Below are positions 23,846-35,030 of a DNA stretch of 64,000 bases, in pieces. The notes beneath the pieces are model-generated. The model had not been told where the DNA came from, did no database searches, and saw nothing but the letters and a program-made list of their open reading frames with translations. The DNA is from Ciona savignyi. Taxonomy: Eukaryota > Chordata > Ascidiacea > Phlebobranchia > Cionidae. The number at the start of each line of letters is the position of its first letter. Positions within the stretch are counted from its first letter, which is position 1. The position numbers and the translations under genes were made by a program. The stretch lies in NCBI GenBank assembly GCA_000149265.1, contig CH003398.1:446476-510475 (forward strand). The letters are read 5' to 3'.

Positions 23846-24771
23846 AAGTGGAATTTTCGAATTTCCATAGTTTTTCTTTTTCGATTCCGTGACTTATTTT
23901 TCTCTTTCACTTGTTAGTCTATTGGCCGACGTTTTCACATGTTGCTAGCGTATTTTCAACAATTTAGTCAAAAGAAAGGGACAACGTGATTATCATTTGG
24001 TCCTGTCGTATTTTTTCTAACAGGGTAGGGTATTGGTGTTTAAAACGAGTAGTTACAACATCAGTTATCCTTAGATATGTGTAGGGATTCGAAGTAGTTT
24101 ATACTGGGTGACTATGCTTGGCACTCGGGTCAGATAATCCTCTATACTCTATAGCTAATAGTCTAACTGACTCCAATAATACGACCACTCCAAGGAAGGT
24201 GGGTCTATATTCTTGATTATATACAACCCGAGCAAAACACGCAGTCGATGAATACCTCCGTCATAAGGTAAACACTGCAAAATATGAATTTTCAACTAGA
24301 GAGTGTCAACAACGTTTTTAACTACCACTATTTGTAAAACACATACTACATTCAAGGGTTGCTAATGGGAATACACACAGCCGACTAGCTTTGCGACCAC
24401 TTTCGAATTGTTAATAACGCTGTATTAAATTAAATACCTTTTACATTTTACTTGATAAGTATAGTTCTGAAAACAACACATAGCAAAACCGCCCATATCA
24501 GAAAACTATGCATTTTCGCCTAATTTTGGTTCATGCTCAAACCCAACTGCAAGTATTATATGAACTATCAGCTTCCATACGACCCACAGGCACTGATCTC
24601 AGTAATATGAGGCAGTCATTGCTAATGGAAGGATAGGCACTGATAAAAGAATATCACTAACGGAAAACATCATGAAGTATCACCACTATGTAAGCACTGA
24701 TTAGCGCAATGTTTTAATTAATAAAAAAATATTATAAAGTGTTTTTAATCCCGTATTTTTAAACAGGACCT
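23846..24771. other. 3' flank of CDC23, no gene seen
   Basis: It includes the presumed CDC23 3' UTR. A segment at 24294-24350 (actagagagtgtcaac and onward) is the reverse complement of 20285-20340, showing another dispersed repeat. No open frame shows family similarity. Confidence 0.5.
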
Positions 24772-24905
24772 TTAAAAAGCAAAACAGCCACTTTCCATCT
24801 CCGTATTTTCGATTCCATATTCATCATGCGCTTTTTGTATGAACTTGTATGTGTCTTCTACCTCTACGCTGTTGTTACAAAGCGCTCCGTCCAGATGTGC
24901 CTGCT
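24772..24905 (-). pseudogene. Uridine phosphorylase-like exon fragment
   Basis: After a plausible acceptor (ttattgtgcag) the minus strand reads QAHLDGALCNNSVEVED, then YGIENTEMESGCFAF and a stop. The DGALC and NIEMESS-type blocks are hallmarks of animal uridine phosphorylase (UPP1/UPP2) near its active site. In UPP the chain should continue after MESxxFA, but here a TAA follows at once. No other UPP exons were found nearby. A shorter copy of the 3' end recurs at 25706-25733, so the fragment moved as part of a repeat. Confidence 0.5.
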
Positions 24906-25104
24906 CTGCACAATAAATCTTGTTTGTCAAACGAAATGGATTTATTAGTTTAGATTGATTATTAGGCGACAAGCAGTCTGTGTATTCCCAATGAATGTGT
25001 GATGCTTGAAAAAGAGAGCTATCTATTATTATTTGTCGATTGAAGGTGAGTTGTATTGTTTTGGATTTGAACCACATCGCTTGACTTACCTTCATAGAAA
25101 TACA

Positions 25105-25400
25105 CACTCTTGTAACTTGTTCGTCACTTACGGGTTTGTAGAACATGAATATTACATTGCCTTTATTAAACGATGCAAAACGCAAGAATATTTCATTTGA
25201 TCTGGAATTATTGGCCGTGTTTGAGTCCATGAATGTCAAATACTATTTAGAAGCGCGTGAGTTCATTATAGTGACTGATCATGTTCATTTTCGCCCTAGT
25301 GTATTTGTTTTTTCATCAGTTCAAGGTAAATTGCGTTTTAAATCATTCACAGGTTTGATTGTTTAGCAGTTGCCGTTTTATTGATGCACATTTGCAAATA
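25105..25400 (+). mobile_element. Ty3/Gypsy RNase H-like fragment, copy 1
   Basis: The plus-strand frame near 25166 reads DAKRKNISFDLELLAVFESM then KYYLEAREFIIVTDHVHFRP. This fits the RNase H region of Ty3/Gypsy retrotransposons (ELLAV ... L.GR.F...TDH). No flanking pol sequence or LTR is recognised. Copy 2 lies at 26527-26785. Confidence 0.6.
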
Positions 25401-25689
25401 ATGTGATTCGTGCATATTGTTTACATTGGGTCGCCTGGTTAGTGCTCCTGCTCATTTTTTAGATAGAGGAAGCCAGTTGACCTAACGCTTTTAGTTAGAC
25501 TTTTTCCCCCCTAATCTGAGTGAACGGCGCCCAATCTGACAAAAAAGCTATGTCCGCACTTTTAGGGGGTCTCTAATGGCAATATGGAGCGGATCGGGCT
25601 GGTAGAATGATTTGCCCTGAGTCCTATTGGGTTTAAGAGCCGCATTTAAGCATGATCGTGGCTGCTTTTACATGTTTATTACTTAGCAA

Positions 25690-25845
25690 ACTAAAGTTAA
25701 AAACCTTTAAAAAGCAAAACAGCCACTTTCCATCTCCTATATTGTATTCCCTAAGACGGGGTGTGACATAACAAATCGCGCACACTCTTGTAACTTGTTC
25801 GTCACTTCCGGGTCTGTAGAACATGAATATTACATTGCCTTTTCA
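25690..25845. repeat. Partial duplicate of the 24.77-25.18 kb segment
   Basis: It contains aaagcaaaacagccactttc (also at 24776) and cacactcttgtaacttgttc ... gaatattacattgcctt (also at 25107-25163). It is an internally deleted copy of the UPP-like fragment plus the sequence before the RNase H piece. Confidence 0.7.
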
Positions 25846-26033
25846 CATGCGACCTAAGAATACTCATATCCCCAACCCATGTCGCTCATACAATGTATAT
25901 CGACATGTTGTATATTTATGCACCAACGCAATGACTGAGCCTATGACAATATATGTATAACACATAATACTACAAACATAATATATTTTGTGTGGTATAC
26001 AATATATTTATAACACACAAATATAGTAAAAAT

Positions 26034-26165
26034 CTATGCTATGAAAGAACCGCTATGGCATGAAAGAGCCACTATGATAATGGAAAACTACTATGATATG
26101 AGAGAACGACTATGATATAAGAGAACCGCTATGATATGAGAGAACGACTATGGTATGAGGAAACA
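26034..26165 (+). repeat. Short minisatellite, ~21-bp units
   Basis: About six tandem units of the form gaacgactatgatatgaga, with variants such as gaaccgctatgatatgag. Confidence 0.8.
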
Positions 26166-26526
26166 GCACGTTAATTAATATATATAAGCATGGACCTGAG
26201 TATATACTGGTTGTAGCAACTCGTTGTAAACCTTCTCCGTCACCACACTTTCCGGTGATAAACCTGTGTGGAGTAAATCACGATTCTGTCATGACGTCAC
26301 AAATACCAACTTATTCCGGCGGAAGTTCCGATGCGTATAAACGTTCCATCCGTGCATCCGGCAAAATGAATAAGTTTCAGCAACTTTAATAAAAAGTTAT
26401 TTCGTGTTTTTTTTTCTTACCGCGCGCAGACCAGACTGGTGCACAGACGCAAGATCCAATAGTGGTCGCCAGTGTTTTGGAACAAAAATATGGACGCTGG
26501 TTGGGCTCCCTTGGCATACTTCTTTA

Positions 26527-26785
26527 TGACCTTAAACGATGCAGAACGCAAGAATAGTGCATTTGATCTGGAATTATTGGCCGTGTTTAAGTCCATAAAT
26601 GTCAAATACTATTTAGAAGCGCGTGAGTTCATTATAGTGTCTGATTATGTTAAATTTCGCCCTAGTGTATTTGTTTTTTCATCAGTCAAAGGTAAATTGC
26701 GTTTTAAATCATTCACAGGTTTGATTATTTACCAGTTGCCGTTTTATTTATGCACATGTTTGCAACGAATGTGATTTGTGCTTTT
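26527..26785 (+). mobile_element. Ty3/Gypsy RNase H-like fragment, copy 2
   Basis: By eye it is about 90% the same as 25160-25420. It reads LNDAERKNSAFDLELLAVFK and YYLEAREFIIVSDYVKF. It ends about 100 bp before the start codon of the intronless gene at 26886. Confidence 0.6.
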
Positions 26786-26885
26786 ACATGTTTATTACTT
26801 AGCAAACTAAAGTAACTCAAAGGTCGTTTAAAAAATCGACGCTGGAATTGTATTATCGTTTAGTTTCTTCGCAACGAAAGTTGAA

Positions 26886-29195
26886 ATGGAAGTTGGTGAG
26901 ATTGAGAAGAATCTGGTTCAGCAATTGAACTCATTGTGTGATGGAAATGGGAAGGAAATTGATCCGATAAAATCAGTTCCAATATTTCGTGAGCTTGCCA
27001 AGGTATATGAAAATAAAACTGAGAATAAAGAGAGGAATTGTATTCGTAGTGCGGCTCTGCTTAACGCTGCTATTGTAAGGGAGCCAAAGAACCCACAAAT
27101 CAAAAAAGAACTTCAAAGGTTCTGCTCTGCTGTTCTACATAAAGCATCAGCCAAAAAAGTTGACGCTGATTTAGTACAAAATACAAAGAAGGTACGAAAT
27201 AAACTAAATAAAGCAAGAATAGAATTCGGAAAATGTTTTAATGAACTAAGCCGAATCTGGAATAATGTTAAAAGTAATAAACTGCTTGCGTTGGAAAAGA
27301 AGAAAGTCACAAATGTTCGAAATCTTCAAAATAAAATAGCAGTAAAATATACTGAACTAATGAGATCAGTTTCTGATAATTGCATTGAAATTATGGGAGA
27401 ACCCCCATGCAAATATTCTGTAGCAGCAATGGGTTCCTTAGCACGATCTGAGGTGACATTGTATTCAGATATGGAATTTATCATTCTTCTTGAAAATAAT
27501 GTTGCAGAGAGAAAAGATAAAGAAATGATCTTGAGATATTTCAGGTGGTTTTATACAATTTTTCACATTGTTATAATCAATCTCGGAGAAACCATGATTC
27601 ATTTTGTTCGCATTTCAAGCTTAGATTGGTTTAAAGACAAGGTCACACCGAATGGTGTTACATTTGATGGCATGGCCGCACATGCAAGCAAAACACCAAT
27701 TGGAAGGCAACCAACTAAAAAGAAACCATGGAAAACTGAATTAATAAAAACAGTGAACGAAATGCTTAAACACTTGAAACCCGAGGAAAATCAAAAAGAA
27801 GGATATCACCTCGCGGACATGCTAGGCAAAACTAGTTATATATCTGGTGATAAAAGAGTTTTTGATGAATATCAGCAAAAGTCGCATGTTGTTGTTGAAA
27901 GTAACGATAAAAAAAGTCAATTTTCGGAGCTGCTAAAACAAATTGCTAAGGATTTGCAGGATTTAAACATTTTGCATCAGCAATATAATGCATCAATCGG
28001 TTTTCAAAATTTCAACATCAAGAGAGTGATCTATCGAAGTGCTACTATTTTCGTTCCAGCGATCGGACGAATTTATTCCATCAAAGAATCATCATGTTTT
28101 GATATCATCGATAAATTAGAAGAAGATAAAAGATGTAGTGGAATCGTAGCTCACAAACTTAGATTTATGGTGGCAATAGCTTGTGAGCTCAGGTCTAAAG
28201 TATACCAATCAAAGGGAGGGCAGGATGACATTTTTATGGAAGGTTCTGACTATAAAAAAGTTGTTTCAGGTTTGGTTAAACTTATTGGAAAACGAAGCCT
28301 TTCAACATTTATGGTAACTACACATGTGGTACATATGATGTTAGGGAAGAAAATAAGAGAAAATTCTCCAATTGATCTTAATACATTGGAAGATGCTGTG
28401 TGGGTATTTGATGCAAAACTCGACATGCTGTACGATATTGGTTTCGTGGTCGACTGGCAGCGGGAAATTGCAAAACTTGGTTTTACCATTCAACCTAGCG
28501 ATATTGGATTCGATAGATGCGTGTTTGTGGTGGATAAATTACGTGAGATAGGTGAATACCAACTTGGGTTGGATTTATGTCGGAAATTACGTCCTATATG
28601 TAAGGATATTCTCGATGAATTTCGATCTGAAGTTTTTGAGCTACAATGCAACGTAAAATTGGGTCACCATGATGCACAAAAGATTGAAGCTCAGCTTGTT
28701 GAGTTGGATGGAATGATGGTTTTTGTTGAGGCTGCACCACTCACTGATAAGAGGCGATGGAATGTTTCACTGGATTATGCTTTTTGCTTACATCAACTTG
28801 GCTGCTTCGCTCGTGCAGTTGATGTTTGGAAAAAATGTCTTAATTATTACGAACAATGGGAACAAACAGTAGATGACGAAAATAAGGCGAAATACACCAA
28901 ACCCTCGTTAATAACATCATACTCAACTTCACTTCTACAAGTTGGAAATTTCAACGAGGCAGTTGAAGTGTTGTACAAAGCTTTAGAAGTATTAAAAGGA
29001 ACCAACCGAAGTACTTGGTTCCATATGATTAGTTATAAGCATCTCGGTCGTTGCTATCATGGCATGAAGAAATATTATAAATCTTTTATTTGTTTTCTTG
29101 AATCTGTCAGAATAGCTTGTTCTATCGATGATGGACCACTCAATCTAAAAGATATTATTAAAGGAGTTTACCTATGTTTACTTAATCAACACTGA
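26886..29195 (+). CDS. Nucleotidyltransferase-like (DUF294/GlnD-type) protein with TPR-like repeats, intronless
   Basis: A single 2310-bp frame encodes 769 residues with no intron, unlike every other intact gene here. Residues 182-200 (MGSLARSEVTLYSDMEFII) match the polymerase-beta-type nucleotidyltransferase signature GSxARxE...SDxE, most like the DUF294/GlnD group. S184, D195 and E197 would bind nucleotide and metal (DxE rather than DxD). The N-terminal third is Lys-rich and helical. The C-terminal ~130 residues hold TPR-like helices (SLLQVGNFNEAVEVLYKALE; YKHLGRCYHGMKKYYKSFIC). No signal peptide or membrane segment is seen, so it is probably cytosolic. Substrate and role are unknown. ATG at 26886 is the first in frame; AATAAA follows the stop at 29520. 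It could be an intact member of a lineage-specific family or an expressed retrocopy. Confidence 0.85.
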   Translation: MEVGEIEKNLVQQLNSLCDGNGKEIDPIKSVPIFRELAKVYENKTENKERNCIRSAALLNAAIVREPKNPQIKKELQRFCSAVLHKASAKKVDADLVQNTKKVRNKLNKARIEFGKCFNELSRIWNNVKSNKLLALEKKKVTNVRNLQNKIAVKYTELMRSVSDNCIEIMGEPPCKYSVAAMGSLARSEVTLYSDMEFIILLENNVAERKDKEMILRYFRWFYTIFHIVIINLGETMIHFVRISSLDWFKDKVTPNGVTFDGMAAHASKTPIGRQPTKKKPWKTELIKTVNEMLKHLKPEENQKEGYHLADMLGKTSYISGDKRVFDEYQQKSHVVVESNDKKSQFSELLKQIAKDLQDLNILHQQYNASIGFQNFNIKRVIYRSATIFVPAIGRIYSIKESSCFDIIDKLEEDKRCSGIVAHKLRFMVAIACELRSKVYQSKGGQDDIFMEGSDYKKVVSGLVKLIGKRSLSTFMVTTHVVHMMLGKKIRENSPIDLNTLEDAVWVFDAKLDMLYDIGFVVDWQREIAKLGFTIQPSDIGFDRCVFVVDKLREIGEYQLGLDLCRKLRPICKDILDEFRSEVFELQCNVKLGHHDAQKIEAQLVELDGMMVFVEAAPLTDKRRWNVSLDYAFCLHQLGCFARAVDVWKKCLNYYEQWEQTVDDENKAKYTKPSLITSYSTSLLQVGNFNEAVEVLYKALEVLKGTNRSTWFHMISYKHLGRCYHGMKKYYKSFICFLESVRIACSIDDGPLNLKDIIKGVYLCLLNQH

Positions 29196-29519
29196 ATTGG
29201 ATCTGGATTAAATTGTTTCGCTGCGTGTTATACCTATTATTTCACCATGTGTTTATTTAGTTGTTACTGTGTACTTAGTGTCATGTTACTCAGTTTCTAA
29301 ATCTTCCCCCGCGCGTGATCTCCAACACGATACCATGTTTTGTGTTTAACTTGCGTTTCCTGTTGTTATAACATAAGTGTATTTTCAATCAGAACTGTAG
29401 TGAATTTTTTAATATCGGAGCAACGGCAACTTTAATTGGTCTTCTATATTCCTTCTCCTTTACTACACACATATCTTGCTATATTGTGTGTGTGCTAATG
29501 TAATTGGTGAACGCTGTAT

Positions 29520-29525
29520 AATAAA
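29520..29525 (+). terminator. Candidate poly(A) signal AATAAA
   Basis: A canonical hexamer 325 bp after the stop codon of the intronless nucleotidyltransferase-like gene, consistent with a real 3' UTR. Confidence 0.5.
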
Positions 29526-29588
29526 CCTCTTGATTGTCATCTTGCTTAGAGTACATTACAAATCTTGAACTCCACTTTGCTAAAAATT

Positions 29589-29790
29589 CCGTCAACAACG
29601 GAAAAACCAAAGGGTTAACACACGGGCAATCGTAAGACCTCGCGCCCACCGTCGGGTTAGCGGAGCTATTGCAGTATGTTGTATATGATAGACACGTTCC
29701 TTCAATTTGGTAGAACCCATTTATCTGCTTGGTTCAAGCAATGTCCGTTAAGTGCTTTGCCCATGAATTTAACCGTCCAGCTATCGACCA
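29589..29790 (-). repeat. tRNA-derived SINE, partial
   Basis: Reverse copy from acggaaaaccaaagggttaa to ccagctatcgaccagttt. A different dispersed repeat (tttagtttatagtttattca, also near 9300 and 22370) follows directly. Confidence 0.7.
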
Positions 29791-30029
29791 GTTTAGTTTA
29801 TAGTTTATTCATTTTTTGCCCTAGTTTTTAAACAAGGCAAGCAAATATAATAACGACACGGGAACAGGAAAGTTTCTAACCTGCAACACTTCTGTTGAAA
29901 TGTGACGAGTAGTTGGTCGGACATCAGCAAGGATGGAGGATTAAATAGACAGTGGTATTCAGAGCATTGGCTGACCGCTGATAGGTGGCCCATAATAACC
30001 AGCCCACATATGGGTTGGTTGCGAACAAA

Positions 30030-30112
30030 GCACTTAACAGACAGCCTAAACCCAGCGGATCGATGCGTTCTACCAAATTGAAGAAGGTGCGAATCATATA
30101 CAACACACTGCA
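30030..30112 (+). repeat. tRNA-derived SINE, middle fragment
   Basis: Contains cacttaacagacagcc and ttctaccaaattgaag. It abuts the reverse-oriented 335-bp repeat. Confidence 0.6.
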
Positions 30113-30338
30113 AGGGAATTCCTCTGGGTTTAGTAGTTAAGTTTCTTTTTTTACATATGTAGGTCATGGTATGTAACAATGCTTAATTTTTTAATCTGAT
30201 TTGTCGACTCCTTGTTGGAGATGTCAGTTCGATATGGCATGCCTGCCACAATCATAATTTAGGAACATATCTTCGTTTTTAAGGGAATCGCCCTAAGTAA
30301 ATATTTTTCTTCTTTTAATTGGCACACAGTGTCCAATG
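30112..30338 (-). repeat. 335-bp family repeat, left part of a split copy
   Basis: Reverse-orientation match to 19.0-20.3 kb (gggaattcctctgggttta, ggagatgtcagttcgatatg). It is continued at 33582 after a transposon insertion. Confidence 0.7.
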
Positions 30339-30600
30339 GTCTAACACAGAGGTTCTCAAACTATGCGTCGCGACGCCCTGGTGCGTCGTTTGAAATCGTG
30401 TGGGGCGTCGCATATTCACTGCGTTCGAAACTACACGCATTATAAAAGAGAAATGAAGGTGGCAGTTTCAAAGATTCTCCCAAGGTTCCACGATCTTTGA
30501 AAAAATAAACAAGCCTATACGGCACATTAGATATGAACTAAATTACTAACGGGCGGGGACGTGGCTATTGTTCTTTTATTGCATTTTATTTCTTTATTAA

Positions 30601-33449
30601 GGCCGATGCACACTTACGGCGATGGGCAAGNNNNNNNNNNNNNNNNNNNNNNNNNNNNNNNNNNNNNNNNNNNNNNNNNNNNNNNNNNNNNNNNNNNNNN
30701 NNNNNNNNNNNNNNNNNNNNNNNNNNNNNNTCGCCGAGGTTTGGCGGGAAATCTCAGAAAATTTCGCGCGTGCAAAAATGAATCAAGAAGAAAACTTGGG
30801 ACATTTCGGAATATACCAGCACGGAGAAGTTAGATTTCAGCGAAATTTTAATTAAATTAGTACAAAGCTACTCGGTTTTGTTTGTTACAGAAATTCTGGA
30901 TATAAAAATGATAAACTGAAACCTAATATTTGGATCAAAATCGCTGAAATGGATTAAAATGGTAAGTCACACTAAAATAATACAGTAGGTTTTTTGTCCC
31001 TGGCTAGATTGCCTTCTTGTTAATTTTAATTTATGTTTCCATTAGTGAATAACTGCAAAAAAAGAAATGGAAATCCCTCTGAACCTGGTACTGGAAAGAT
31101 AATTGTGCCACCAACACTGAAAAGTGTCTCTGCTGCATGCAGTCCAAAGAAAGGTAAGTTTATTATTAAATTTTGTCATTCCTGTCGGATCATCATTGTC
31201 CAAAAAAGTAAGCTATGACATTTTCAACAGCAACAAGTGTTCTACATTCATATAGAGATAGCACACAATTTAGTAAGGTACCGGTATCGAAAAATATTTA
31301 TTAACGGTATCGGTAAATATTTCTGCAACAGATTTTAAATGCTGACTGTAGGCTACTAATGCTAGAAGAATTGTAATGTATATAACAATACAGTTTCTTT
31401 AAATTAGCTTGACTTTTTAATATTTGTGGACAGTTAGAGACATAGGCCTACCATCAGCTTTGTCTAAAATACGAGTTTTGGGTTCAGGATGTCGGAATAT
31501 GTGTCTAACTTAAGGTGTCATAAGAGTATTGTGTCAGTTTTGGTAATACTGCCTATTAATCTGACATTTAACTCGTAAAATCCCTGTGTTTTGTAGAACA
31601 TCAACAATTTTTTATTAGAATCTTGGTATGAGCACCTCCCTAATTCTTGGTAAAAATTTTAGAATCGTGTCCATGTGGCAATGAAAACATTGTTGATAGA
31701 TGACAATCCAATTGTACTTCAGGTACCTGTGCAAAAAAAGAAGATTGTAGGATCCAATCAGCACACTACTTGACAAAAGGTGGGCTTCGATTCAATTAAA
31801 GATGCCATAACTTCAAATGGACAGCTATTATGACATTTAATGGAGAAGAGGCGAAGACAAGACAACTACTTACTAATCAGTGATTTTGTTGCTATAAAGT
31901 TGAGCTTAATAGCCAACACAACATAGTATGATGAAACTGCTAAGCATAAGAACTAAATTAATACATGCATAGAGTAATACCTTTTAGGTCCAAAAAAAGT
32001 TGTCCAGATTAAGGTAATATCCAGAACTACAAAAATAAATTATCAGTTTCTTTTATTACAATCAAATCGACTGTGTATTTGCGGAAATATTGATTTTAAA
32101 AGTTTGTTAAATGCTGTGCATACATAGTGGAATACTGCTGTACTTTCTTTCAACACACCGGAATTTGGTTTATTTCTCAACTATTTTGTTTAGGTGTTAT
32201 GCTAGTAGTGTACCGGGTACAACACAAGAGGTTGATTCCCGCAGTGCTGACAAAAAAATTTGCTAAACTTTAATTTTCAGTATCGTCGCAACTCGCAATT
32301 CTACATCCTGTTTGCTCCAAATGAAATTGATTTGTAATACTTTAGCGTAAAACCTTATGCATTTTGTATATACATAACATATGTTTATTATGCATTTTGT
32401 TCTGCAGTATTTGTGTTTTGTGTGTTAAGAACTGTATTAAGCCAATGACTGACTTAGTTTAAAACCTTATCATGTAAAAATGACTAAATCTGTTATTTTT
32501 TATGCTGCTGTGACATATGCAGAAATTAGATGGTTTTAGTTTTTAATACACACAAGACCCTTAAATTCATGGGTACGTTTATTTTATATTTAAATCGAGT
32601 AAAATGGCTTTCTTGCCATGGTACACTTTAAAATCACTTTGAAAATAGTTGGATAATGACTCATTGAGTTGACAGTTTCTGAATATCTGTTCGACCCCAT
32701 TGTAATTTGTTATGGAGTTCGTTCTTCTGCATGCCATTTTCCAGAAATTTACATTACCATTTTCACAATCTACCAGTTTGGTGGGCAATATTGTCTTTTA
32801 GCAGCAGGGCAGCTTTTTAAGTAGTTGTAGAAACACCATGGAGCTTTCACATATTGTTTGACCTTTTCTGGCATAGCAACCATTGGTCTTCGCATTTCAC
32901 ATTCTAGTATCTTCTTTTTCTATATGGGAACCAATTATCAAAAGTTGTTCGAAAGTTGCCTTGGTTATTCTAAAGTTCTTATTTCATCATTAAAGTGTAG
33001 CTCCTGTGCCAGGTTAAATTCTCCTATATTGAATAGGTTTTGAAATATGAACCTAACCCGATGCTTCCTGATTCTGAAGACAAGTTGAACATTTTAAATT
33101 AGTTTTTGTAGAAATAATTAGATTAACCTATATGAAAATCACTTATCATTTACCAAATATAGGTATCGGTATAACTGGTTTCTTTGTGCTAAAGGCATGA
33201 TAACGAGGTCCAAATCATCTTCATCCGGTTCATCTACGTTAAAGTGTAGGCGTGTATCCAATGCTAAAACACTTCAAGGCTAACAATACATGCGCACTTT
33301 ACCCGCCAAAACTGGCAGGGTACCAGAAAAAGTATAGCGATGAAAGCGATTCATCGCTCCAAGTGTGAATGCCCTGAGCGATGATTTGTCGCCCGCCATC
33401 GCTTTCACTTCATCGCCGTCGCCCGCATCGCTCTAAGTGTGCATCGGCC
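30601..33449. mobile_element. TTAA-flanked DNA element nested in the hAT-like element
   Basis: It begins ggccgatgcacactta and ends taagtgtgcatcggcc, perfect 16-bp inverted ends, with TTAA on both sides (30597-30600, 33450-33453). An assembly gap starts 30 bp inside the left end. After the gap one frame reads EVWREISENFARAK, reminiscent of Myb/SANT-like (MADF) segments in second ORFs of DNA transposons; this is weak. No catalytic domain was identified. Confidence 0.75.
30631..30730. other. Assembly gap (100 N)
   Basis: Run of N just inside the left inverted repeat of the nested element. Terminal repeats or GC-rich gcgatgggc-type repeats may have caused it. Confidence 0.99.
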
Positions 33450-33581
33450 TTAACGTGTGCGATACCACTAAATCTAACTTTGGTAGCAATATTTTAATGA
33501 CTGGTGCGTCGTAAGCTCAGCAAAATTTTGGAAAGGCGTCGCAACCAAAAAAGTTTGAGAACTAGGCCTACTGGTCTAACA

Positions 33582-34035
33582 TTTCACCGACTCTGATCAA
33601 AATTAAAGCAGCCGTTCAAGCGCTATGCCCCAAAAAGCTAATTTATTAAAAAAAACGTTTTGGTTTTTAACGTCACAGGGGAATTCCCATGGTTTCATTA
33701 CCCAAAATTTTGGTTTCTGCATATCTAGACCATGTTGTCTTACAAATGTCAAATTTTATTGCGATTCCATTACTCCTTTTGGTAGATGTCGGGTCGACAT
33801 GGCATGCTTGTCACAATCATGATTTGAGAACAAAATCCTAATTGTTAGGGTATATCCCTAGGTAAAATTTCTGCATATCTAGACCATGCTGTCTAACAAA
33901 TGACAAAGTTTCATTATGATTCCCATTATTCCTTTCTGGTAGATGTTGGATCCACAAGGCTATGCCTGTCAAGCGTTTAACAGAAAAAAACGTACAAATA
34001 CAATATGTGTCCCATTTTTCTAAATGAGACCCATA
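33582..34035 (-). repeat. 335-bp family repeat, right part of a split copy
   Basis: Reverse-orientation match to 19.0-19.7 kb, ending in tgtgtcccatttttct, the counterpart of 19005-19030. It contains catatctagaccatg twice (near 33720 and 33880). Confidence 0.75.
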
Positions 34036-34263
34036 ATCTCGATCGGTCGATTTACTACAGGTTATTTGAAATCATCACCGCCTATTGCTATACACTGCGT
34101 GGAAAATCAGTTATATGATCAACATGAAATACAAAGTAAACAATGACAAACAGCAACGGAAGTGTGTAAGGAAGCGAGGAAATATGATTGTTACTCGAGT
34201 CAGAAAACTCTATTGCGAAATCGCCAGATAATCTGACGATTAGATGTCGGTTGAGGAACGCCT

Positions 34264-34520
34264 GGCCGGTTAGTCTGTTGGTTTAGTGCTACGCCTTTCA
34301 ACCGAAAGGTTTAAGGTTCGCACTGGTCGGTAGCTACTCGGTTGTGTTCTTGGGCAAGTCACTTTACAGACATTGCCTGAACCAAGCGGATAAATGGGTT
34401 CTACAAAATTGAAGGAACGCGTGAATCATACACAACACACTGCAATAATTCCATTATCCCGACGGTGGGCGCGAGGTCTTACGATTGCCCGTGTGTTAAC
34501 CCCCTTGTTTTTCCCAGTAT
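34264..34520 (+). repeat. tRNA-derived SINE, full length without tail
   Basis: Head gttagtctgttggtttag through cccccttgtttttcccag. The final gataaacatgaat segment is lost. Confidence 0.78.
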
Positions 34521-35030
34521 CTTTTAGGGTTTAAATTATTGGCATTCATCTAAAATAGGTTAATTTTTTAGTGACAGGAACAATTACCCCTCCATTTTTT
34601 GTAATTGCGGCAACCAAGGAGCAAAATATCAATTATTCTTGCAATGATTCAAATGGCAACCCAGGTTTATGAACGCAAAAACTTTTACCCAAGTAGCGGA
34701 TAGAGGTTTACGGACAGACGAAACCTCTACTATTCATGTTCGGTGAACTGCGCATTTTCTTCACTTGTTTGCAGAAATAATCGTGTTAAATATTTGCATA
34801 TCCTAAACTCTAAAAGAATCAGTATTAAACTACCTAAATTTAATTTGTTACTTAACAAAGTTCTTCCAAATTCAAAGCTTTCAATGCTGCTTAAGTTCTT
34901 TCTAAGATTTTACGTAGGGAAATTCCTCGAAACAAACAATGTAGATTCTATTATTTCTATGTTACTGACTAAAAACCATATTACTCTAAATTACTATGCT
35001 AAATCCTATTTTGATATCAACGTAAACGTT

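Larger units (their letters stand above)
30347..33573. mobile_element. hAT-like element with 8-bp target duplication, carrying a nested element
   Basis: The left end cagaggttctcaaact and right end agtttgagaactaggcctactg form imperfect terminal inverted repeats with CAG/CTG. The 8-bp gtctaaca is present on both sides (30339-30346 and 33574-33581). Inner flanks share gcgtcgcgac / ggcgtcgcaacc. No transposase of its own is recognised. The middle is occupied by a second element. Confidence 0.85.

Noticed and set aside
24772..25239. Continuous 155-codon minus-strand frame as one gene
   Set aside because: Only the first-listed 134 bases look like uridine phosphorylase. The rest overlaps the antisense of an RNase H-like fragment and contains splice-like signals, so it is a composite of repeats.
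26220..26410. Possible LTR preceding the second RNase H fragment
   Set aside because: No second LTR copy, primer-binding site or TG...CA boundary could be identified.
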